From positions 1-12,768 of the forward strand of contig JAILGR010000153.1 in the NCBI GenBank assembly GCA_024696565.1: 12,768 nucleotides of DNA, in the 5' to 3' direction. This document shows, piece after piece, positions 7,447 through 12,768 of the stretch. The notes beneath the pieces were generated by a model, which had not been told where the DNA came from, did not search any database, and was given only the letters and a program-made list of their open reading frames with translations. The stretch is from Acholeplasmatales bacterium. Its GTDB lineage: Bacteria > Bacillota_I > Bacilli_A > Acholeplasmatales > Anaeroplasmataceae. Position 1 is the first letter of the stretch; each line of letters begins with the position of its first letter. The translations under genes were made by a program, and so were the position numbers.

Positions 7447-8354
7447 TGAAGCATTTATTAACATTAGAACAATTATCTAAAGAAGAATTATTAGATATTT
7501 TAAATTTAGCAGATCAATTAAAATTCCAAAAGAAAAATGGTATTGCCCATGAAATATTAAAGGGTAAAACATTAGGTATGATTTTCCAAAAATCATCTAC
7601 TCGTACTAGAGTATCTTTTGAAGTTGGTATGCATGAACTTGGTGGTCAAGCACTATTCTTATCATCTAGGGATTTACAAATTGGTCGTGGTGAACCAGTT
7701 CAAGATACTGCAAGAGTACTATCTAGATATCTAGATGGTATTATGATTCGTACATTTGACCAAGAGGAAGTAGAAGATTTAGCAAAATATGGTTCTATTC
7801 CAGTTATTAATGCCTTAACTGATTATTGCCATCCTTGTCAAGTATTAGCTGATTTAATGACAATTCGTGAGTTTAAAGGGGCATTTGAAGGCTTAAAGTG
7901 CTGTTATATTGGTGATGGCAATAATATGGCTAATTCTATTATTGTTGGTGTATTAAAGCTTGGTATGACAATGGCTATTGCCTGTCCTAAAGGATATGAA
8001 CCAGATAAACATATCTTAGAATTTGCTAAGGCATATGGTGATAAATTTATCATTACTGAAGATCCAAAGGTTGCAGCATTGGATGCGGATGTATTATTCA
8101 CAGACGTTTGGGCATCTATGGGACAAGAATCTGAAAAGGCTATTCGTGAGGCGGTATTTAAGGGAGTGTACCAAATCAACGACGAAATTATGGCTTTAGC
8201 TAAACCAGATTGTATGGTACAACACTGCTTACCTGCCCATAGAGAAGAAGAAATCACTGCGAAAGTGTTTGAAGAACATGCAGATGAAATATTTGAAGAG
8301 GCTGAAAATAGATTACATGCACAAAAAGCAGTATTAGTTAAATTAATGGCATAA
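7446..8354 (+). CDS. argF: Ornithine carbamoyltransferase, anabolic
   Basis: The enzyme makes citrulline from ornithine and carbamoyl phosphate. The carbamoyl-phosphate loop STRTR (51-55) and HPCQ (129-132) are present. The ornithine-binding loop is DVWASMGQE (220-228), with the diagnostic SMG at 224-226, and HCLPAHR (260-266) carries the catalytic cysteine. The 302-residue length is close to anabolic forms. The catabolic paralogue ArcB is not favoured, because no arcA or arcC is nearby and the gene ends a complete biosynthetic operon. AAAGGAGG (7431-7438) within argD lies 7 bases before the ATG. The stop codon is buried in the operon terminator. Carbamoyl phosphate synthase genes are not in the window. 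Confidence 0.96.
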   Translation: MKHLLTLEQLSKEELLDILNLADQLKFQKKNGIAHEILKGKTLGMIFQKSSTRTRVSFEVGMHELGGQALFLSSRDLQIGRGEPVQDTARVLSRYLDGIMIRTFDQEEVEDLAKYGSIPVINALTDYCHPCQVLADLMTIREFKGAFEGLKCCYIGDGNNMANSIIVGVLKLGMTMAIACPKGYEPDKHILEFAKAYGDKFIITEDPKVAALDADVLFTDVWASMGQESEKAIREAVFKGVYQINDEIMALAKPDCMVQHCLPAHREEEITAKVFEEHADEIFEEAENRLHAQKAVLVKLMA

Positions 8355-8378
8355 AGTTCGAAACTTTATGCTTTTTTT
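8349..8378 (+). terminator. Arginine operon terminator
   Basis: GCATAAAGTT (8349-8358) pairs perfectly with AACTTTATGC (8362-8371) over a 3-base loop, followed by seven T residues (8372-8378). The argF stop TAA (8352-8354) lies inside the stem, so ribosomes finishing argF may affect folding. It separates the arginine operon from the sensor gene. Confidence 0.92.
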
Positions 8379-8390
8379 CTCCAAAAAAAG

Positions 8391-8417
8391 TTCAAATGTT
8401 CGATTTTATGATATAAT
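8391..8417 (+). promoter_or_regulatory. Extended -10 promoter of the HD-GYP sensor gene
   Basis: TGATATAAT (8409-8417) is a perfect extended -10 element. The possible -35, TTCAAA (8391-8396), is poor and the 15-bp spacer is short, which suits an extended -10 promoter. Transcription would start near 8424, giving a leader of about 27 bases. It lies just after the argF terminator, so the sensor gene is probably transcribed apart from the arg genes. Confidence 0.75.
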
Positions 8418-8450
8418 TATAAAAAGGTAGTAGAGTTAGGTTGTGATATT

Positions 8451-11400
8451 GTGAAAAAGATTTTTGCTTTTTTAATGATTTTAATGTCAATATTAGTTTT
8501 ATATTCTTTAGGTGATAAAGCATACGCTAAAAGCTACATGAGTGATAAAACTGAAGTTCCAGTAAGCTTAGAGGTTTCTGGTGCTGAAGCATTATGTCAA
8601 ACAGAAGATGGTTATGTTTGGATTGCTCAATATTCAGGGCTAACAAGATATGACTCAAAAGAGTTTATTACTTTTAAAAGCTTTGAATATGAAGGAGAAC
8701 AAAAAGAAATACTTAATGTTCGTGCATTAGCTTCTAAAGGCAACAATTTATATATTGCAACATCATCTAGTGTTATTGTTCATAAGGATAATTCATTTGA
8801 ACCACTTAATATTGATACATGTGTCGTTAGAGATATAGTTTTAGATAGCGAAAGAGATATGTTATATATTTCTACTGAAAATAAAGGCGCTATTATTTAT
8901 GATATTAATAATAAAACTTCTAATGTGGCACCTGGGACAGAAGGCAAATTAGTATCTGATATAGCTTTGAATTTAGCTACAGGTGGCTATTTTTATCAAT
9001 TAAATGATGGTGTTTATGATGATAAAGGCGTTTGTGTTTTAAATTATCCAAAAGTATTAGATATATATTCAGTTGGTGATATTCTATATATGGGGCAAGA
9101 TGATGGTATCATTCATAGATATAATATGAAGACTAAACAAGATATGCCTGATATAGTTGTTTCTGACCAAATCAATAGAATGTTATATTCAAATGAAGAA
9201 AAAATATTATTTGTAGCTTGTGAAACAAATGGTATTTATTGTGTTGACCTATCTACTGATACTCCACAAATATCATTAGCTGGTGATTTAGAAAATAAAA
9301 GTCAGCTAGTTGATTTGATGATAGATTATGAAGGCAATTTATGGGTTGCATCTCATTATATTGGAGCATCTGGTGTATCTATTATTACTAAAAATGCGTT
9401 ATTAGAATTATTATATGATGATCCAATTTGGCAAGACTTGCCAGAAGCACCTGAAAAGAATAGAAATATTTATGCAGTTGAAAGATTTGACGATATTTTG
9501 TATATCGTAGCTGATGCAAGAATCTATTTATATGATGTAAAAGAAAAGAAAATTTTACCAGATAATATAATTATGGAAACTCTAGATGCTTATAAAGCCG
9601 TGAAAGATGCAGAGGGGCAATTAACAGATCCGGAGTATAGTTTTAAATTGTATCCTAAAGATGTCGAATCTTTTAAAGGTAAAATTTATTTTGCTGTTTC
9701 TAATGTCGGTTTATTAGAATATGACCCATTAGCAAATACAGCCATAATATATGGTGTTGATTATATTTCTAATACTGATAATCAAGATAAGATAGTTGGA
9801 GAACCTAATTTAGTCTATACTAATACAGTTAGATGCTTAAGAAACTTTGATGATTATTTAGCTATGGGATTTTCCCGTGGTGTTATGAAGTTTGATGGAG
9901 AAAAATTCTCAGTAATGGCTACAACTGGTAATGTATTATATATTAATAAATCAAATACTGGTAAAATGATATTTGTTAGAACTACTGGTCTATTTGAAGT
10001 TGATGATGAATTTACTTCAGCAACTGAAATTCCAACCCTAACTAATACCACTGGTAATAGATTAAAATTTTTAGTAGATGGCGATAATATTTACTATAAT
10101 TTAAATAGTAGATTGTTTAGAGCTAAAAAAACAGATAGTGGTTATATTCAAGAAGAAATAGCTATTCCTTATGTTAAAGGTTCAATTGTTGAAATCTCTA
10201 AGATTAGATATAAAGATAAGAATAATGAATATAAATATAAATATGTAATTGCTAGTCAAAATCAAATATATATTACAGATTCTTTAGATGTTGATAATGT
10301 TACAGATTATGATATGTTTGATCAAACTAATGGATTACATCAAATTATCGCAAATACATCTGGATATTATGATGAAGAAGAACAAAAGTATTTCTTCCAA
10401 TCAACTAATGGATTATATGTTTATGATTTTAATGAAACAGTAGCTACATCTATTCCAGTTAAAATAACAATTTCATCTGTTGATTTAGATGGAGTTCAAT
10501 CTTATGGTAATGATATAAATATTTCTAAAGATACTTACCGTGTGGCATTTAACTTATCAGTTTTAGGATTTAGACCTAATAAAGGTTATACAATTCATTA
10601 CAAATTAGATGGAGTTGATAATGAATATAATAGTATTACTGATGAAAATAAAAGTATTACATATACTAATTTAGCTGGTGGAGAATATAAATTCCATATT
10701 TATGTAGAAGATGAATATGGACAACTATCTAATTCTATAGAGATTTCATTAATTAAAGAAAAACATGTTTATGAACAAGTATGGTTCTGGGTAATTATTT
10801 CAGTTGTTGCTATTGCTATAATAGTTGCTCTAAACTTCTTATTGATTAAATTAAAGACAAGAAATTCATTAAGAAGACAATTACAATTAAAGAATATTAC
10901 TGTTGAAGCTATTCAAGCTATTGCAAGAACAATCGATGCCAAAGATGAATATACAAATGGTCACTCTATTAGAGTTGGTTATTATTCTAAAGTAATTGCA
11001 GAACACTTACATCTATCCCAAGATGAAGTTGATAATATTTATTATATTGCCTTACTTCATGATATTGGTAAGATAGCTATTCCTGATAGTATTTTAAATA
11101 AACCAGGAAGATTAACTGATGAAGAATTTGCAATAATGAAGTCTCATACAGTAAGAGGTGCTAAGATATTAAATGGTATTTCAACTATTCCTCAAATAAT
11201 TGAAGGTGCTAAATCACATCATGAAAAATATGATGGAACTGGTTATCCTGAGGGCTTAAGAGGTGAGTTTATACCTTATGTAGCTAGAATCATTTGTTGT
11301 GCGGACTGTTTCGACGCGATGGCATCAAAAAGAGTTTATAAAGAGCCATTCGCACTTGAAAAGATAATTGGTGAATTTGAGCGTTGTAGTGGTACACAAT

Positions 11401-11558
11401 TTGATCCACATATTGCTAAAGTAGTAGTAGATTTAATTAAATCAGGTAAATTGAAACCATATACTGCTGAAAATACATATTTAGGTGCTGATGGTAAAAC
11501 TCATAGACTTAAGAAAGAAGAAGCAGAAAAGTTAGAAACTGAAGATAGTACAGAATAA
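8451..11558 (+). CDS. Membrane sensor: beta-propeller, Y_Y_Y, HD-GYP c-di-GMP phosphodiesterase
   Basis: This is a predicted single-pass receptor of 1035 residues. A signal peptide (about 1-27, ending AYA-KS) leads into a long extracellular region with Reg_prop-type propeller blades, clearest at EDGYVWIAQYSGLTRYD (near 52-68) and YEGNLWVASH (near 292-301). A Y_Y_Y domain follows at about 695-770 (KLDGVDNEYN and YTNLAGGEYKFHIYVED), then a transmembrane helix at about 777-801 and a cytoplasmic HD-GYP domain (about 820-1005). Metal ligands typical of active enzymes are present: H838, H870-D871, H899, H923-H924 and D952, with HDIGK at 870-874 and DGTGYP at 928-933. It should hydrolyse c-di-GMP in response to an external, probably carbohydrate or polymer, ligand; the ligand is inferred only from related propeller sensors. 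GTG 8451 is chosen because it opens the signal peptide; the ribosome binding site is weak (AGG at 8438-8440). Confidence 0.9.
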   Translation: MKKIFAFLMILMSILVLYSLGDKAYAKSYMSDKTEVPVSLEVSGAEALCQTEDGYVWIAQYSGLTRYDSKEFITFKSFEYEGEQKEILNVRALASKGNNLYIATSSSVIVHKDNSFEPLNIDTCVVRDIVLDSERDMLYISTENKGAIIYDINNKTSNVAPGTEGKLVSDIALNLATGGYFYQLNDGVYDDKGVCVLNYPKVLDIYSVGDILYMGQDDGIIHRYNMKTKQDMPDIVVSDQINRMLYSNEEKILFVACETNGIYCVDLSTDTPQISLAGDLENKSQLVDLMIDYEGNLWVASHYIGASGVSIITKNALLELLYDDPIWQDLPEAPEKNRNIYAVERFDDILYIVADARIYLYDVKEKKILPDNIIMETLDAYKAVKDAEGQLTDPEYSFKLYPKDVESFKGKIYFAVSNVGLLEYDPLANTAIIYGVDYISNTDNQDKIVGEPNLVYTNTVRCLRNFDDYLAMGFSRGVMKFDGEKFSVMATTGNVLYINKSNTGKMIFVRTTGLFEVDDEFTSATEIPTLTNTTGNRLKFLVDGDNIYYNLNSRLFRAKKTDSGYIQEEIAIPYVKGSIVEISKIRYKDKNNEYKYKYVIASQNQIYITDSLDVDNVTDYDMFDQTNGLHQIIANTSGYYDEEEQKYFFQSTNGLYVYDFNETVATSIPVKITISSVDLDGVQSYGNDINISKDTYRVAFNLSVLGFRPNKGYTIHYKLDGVDNEYNSITDENKSITYTNLAGGEYKFHIYVEDEYGQLSNSIEISLIKEKHVYEQVWFWVIISVVAIAIIVALNFLLIKLKTRNSLRRQLQLKNITVEAIQAIARTIDAKDEYTNGHSIRVGYYSKVIAEHLHLSQDEVDNIYYIALLHDIGKIAIPDSILNKPGRLTDEEFAIMKSHTVRGAKILNGISTIPQIIEGAKSHHEKYDGTGYPEGLRGEFIPYVARIICCADCFDAMASKRVYKEPFALEKIIGEFERCSGTQFDPHIAKVVVDLIKSGKLKPYTAENTYLGADGKTHRLKKEEAEKLETEDSTE

Positions 11559-11582
11559 AAGCTGATGAAAATCAGCTTTTTT
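11557..11582 (+). terminator. Terminator of the HD-GYP gene
   Basis: AAAAGCTGAT (11557-11566) pairs with ATCAGCTTTT (11571-11580) around a GAAA loop, and the T-run extends to 11582. The stem begins within the stop codon of the sensor gene (11556-11558). The A-rich 5' arm means it could also work weakly on the opposite strand. Confidence 0.9.
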
Positions 11583-11584
11583 CT

Positions 11585-11612
11585 TTGTATCTTTTGTTCT
11601 TTGTGATATAAT
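11585..11612 (+). promoter_or_regulatory. Extended -10 promoter of the thioesterase gene
   Basis: TGATATAAT (11604-11612) is a perfect extended -10 element, identical to the one before the HD-GYP gene. A partial -35, TTGTAT (11585-11590), lies 16 bp upstream. Transcription would start near 11619, only about 20 bases before the start codon. It overlaps the end of the preceding terminator region, so this unit is compact but separate. Confidence 0.78.
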
Positions 11613-11638
11613 GTTTTAAGTCAAGAGGAGATGATATT

Positions 11639-12361
11639 ATGGCTTTGATGTTTTATGAAGCTAATTATGCTGTCCATACATTTCAAGCAGACATTCATGA
11701 TAAAATTAGACCTGCTGCTATCTTGGATTTCTTTCAGGATGTCGCATCAATTAATGCCGAATCTTTAGGTGTTGGCTATCATGATGTTTTAGCTCTAAAT
11801 TTATATTGGGTTGTTCTATATGAAGAATTTGAAATCCTAAAAGATATTAATTGGGGCGATAGAGTTTTAGTTAGAACATGGCCTAAATCTAGAACTAGAT
11901 TAGAGTTTGAAAGAGAATATGAATTAAGAAGCTTAGATAATGAATTATTATGTAAAGGAATATCCTCTTGGTGTGTTATTGATGCTAATACTCGAAAGCT
12001 AGAACGCGGTGATAATGTTATTTTTAAGGGTGAATATTATAATTATACTAATTACCCAGAAAAGATTAATCGTAGGCTTAAATTTACAATCGATAATCCA
12101 GAAAGAGTATATGATTATAAAGTAGTATTAACTGACTTAGATCATAATTTACATGTTAATAACGCAAAATATTTAGATATTTTATATAATATGCACGCAA
12201 CAGAAAAAGAAGTTAAAAAGTGTCGTATTGCCTTTATGAATGAAGCTAAATTAAATGAAGTTATTCATATTGAATATAAAAAAGAAGGTAAAGAAAATTA
12301 TTATATTGGTTATGTAAATGATGTTGTATGCTTTATGGCTATATTAGATACGGAGGAATAA
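11639..12361 (+). CDS. Acyl-ACP thioesterase (FatA/FatB-like)
   Basis: The enzyme would hydrolyse acyl-acyl carrier protein to free fatty acid in the cytoplasm. The 240-residue chain fits the bacterial double-hotdog form, with an N-terminal hotdog (about 1-125) and a second one (about 150-240). The family's catalytic block is seen at DLDHNLHVNNAKY (166-178), with D168, N170 and H172 in the places of the plant enzyme's active-site Asp, Asn and His. VLYEEFEILKDINWGDRVLV (59-78) is a typical first-hotdog segment. GAGGAG (11625-11630) lies 8 bases before ATG 11639; an in-frame ATG at 11648 is less well placed. Chain-length preference cannot be read from the sequence. The aminopeptidase gene follows after one base, so the two are co-transcribed. 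Confidence 0.92.
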   Translation: MALMFYEANYAVHTFQADIHDKIRPAAILDFFQDVASINAESLGVGYHDVLALNLYWVVLYEEFEILKDINWGDRVLVRTWPKSRTRLEFEREYELRSLDNELLCKGISSWCVIDANTRKLERGDNVIFKGEYYNYTNYPEKINRRLKFTIDNPERVYDYKVVLTDLDHNLHVNNAKYLDILYNMHATEKEVKKCRIAFMNEAKLNEVIHIEYKKEGKENYYIGYVNDVVCFMAILDTEE

Positions 12362-12362
12362 G

Positions 12363-12768
12363 ATGAAGGAATTTTTAGAATTTTTAAAAAATAGTAAAAC
12401 AGCATTCCATGCAGCAAAAAATGTATGTGATATTTTAGATAAAAATGGTTATGTTTTACTTAATGAACAAGAACCATTTAAATTAGAATTGGGTAAAAAA
12501 TATTATATTACTAGGAATTCATCTTCAGTATTTGCTTTTACATTACCTAAAGAATTTAATAAGCTAGGCTTTAATATTACAGCTGCGCACTTAGATTCAC
12601 CAACATTTAAGTTAAAACCTAATTTCAAATTAGATGTTACTAAATATGTTAAATTAAATACAGAAGTTTATGGTGGACAATATTTATGTCATGGTTAGAT
12701 AGACCACTTGATATAGCTGGTAGAGTAATAGTTAAAGAGAATAATTTAGTAACTAATTTATTATTCTC
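12363..12768 (+). pseudogene. M18-family aminopeptidase, frameshifted and cut by the window end
   Basis: M18 enzymes are cytoplasmic, dinuclear-zinc aminopeptidases that remove N-terminal residues from peptides. The first frame (12363-12698, 111 residues) has the N-terminal family pattern, a Zn-ligand motif AAHLDSP (H76) followed by KLKP, and EVYGG (101-105), then stops at TAG 12696. The expected continuation, MSWLDRPLDIAGRVIV, is found at once in the -1 frame from 12686 and stays open to 12768. Joined as EVYGGQYL plus MSWLDRPL, it fits the family pattern EVYGG..L..WLDRPL without a gap. One missing base near 12681-12686 therefore breaks the gene, by mutation or sequencing error. No convincing slippery heptamer is seen. 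GGAGGA (12352-12357) lies 5 bases before the start, within the thioesterase gene's end. Confidence 0.85.

Noticed and set aside
7185..7454. Open frame on the - strand across the argD-argF junction
   Set aside because: It overlaps two real genes, and no promoter or binding site was found on that strand.
7904..8257. 117-codon open frame on the - strand within argF
   Set aside because: Despite its length it mirrors the conserved argF coding region, with low-complexity Ser/Ala/Ile composition and no start signal.
9854..10051. Open frame on the - strand within the HD-GYP sensor gene
   Set aside because: It is short, fully internal, and has no ribosome binding site or recognisable product.

Overview
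The window is AT-rich DNA (by eye roughly 30% G+C, not counted). It looks like the chromosome of a low-G+C Gram-positive bacterium (Firmicutes/Bacillota). Supporting signs are a canonical T-box leader, strong AGGAGG ribosome binding sites, mostly AGA arginine codons, intrinsic terminators with long T-runs, and a signal-peptide-bearing sensor with a single membrane crossing. The sequence alone does not give a genus; an anaerobic, gut-type lineage is only a guess.

Layout. Positions 1-62 hold the tail of an unidentified gene, closed by a strong terminator. A control region follows (about 95-611): a possible catabolite-response element, a near-consensus promoter (TTGACA, 16 bp, TATAAT), an unrecognised structured leader with its own terminator (222-365), and then a complete T-box leader with a second terminator (388-581). 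Transcripts from the promoter must therefore pass two terminators in series before argG. The T-box specifier codon reads CGC (Arg), so uncharged tRNA-Arg should switch the operon on. The role of the first leader is unknown and is the most interesting unexplained element here.

The operon argG-argH-argC-argJ-argB-argD-argF (612-8354) is tightly packed, with three start/stop overlaps, and ends in a terminator that contains the argF stop codon. Together the products make arginine from glutamate by the acetyl-recycling route. ArgJ transfers the acetyl group, ArgB, ArgC and ArgD make N-acetylornithine, ArgF makes citrulline, and ArgG and ArgH make arginine. Carbamoyl phosphate must come from elsewhere. 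ArgC is of the shorter 'type 2' form.

Downstream, with its own extended -10 promoter and terminator, is a 1035-residue membrane sensor. It has a signal peptide, an extracellular beta-propeller of the two-component-regulator type, a Y_Y_Y domain, one membrane helix and a cytoplasmic HD-GYP domain with its metal ligands intact, so it is a probable c-di-GMP phosphodiesterase. A third transcription unit starts near 11620 with an acyl-ACP thioesterase, followed one base later by an M18-family aminopeptidase. The aminopeptidase frame is broken by an apparent -1 frameshift near 12686 and runs off the window.

No CRISPR array, insertion sequence, tRNA, rRNA or phage gene was seen.
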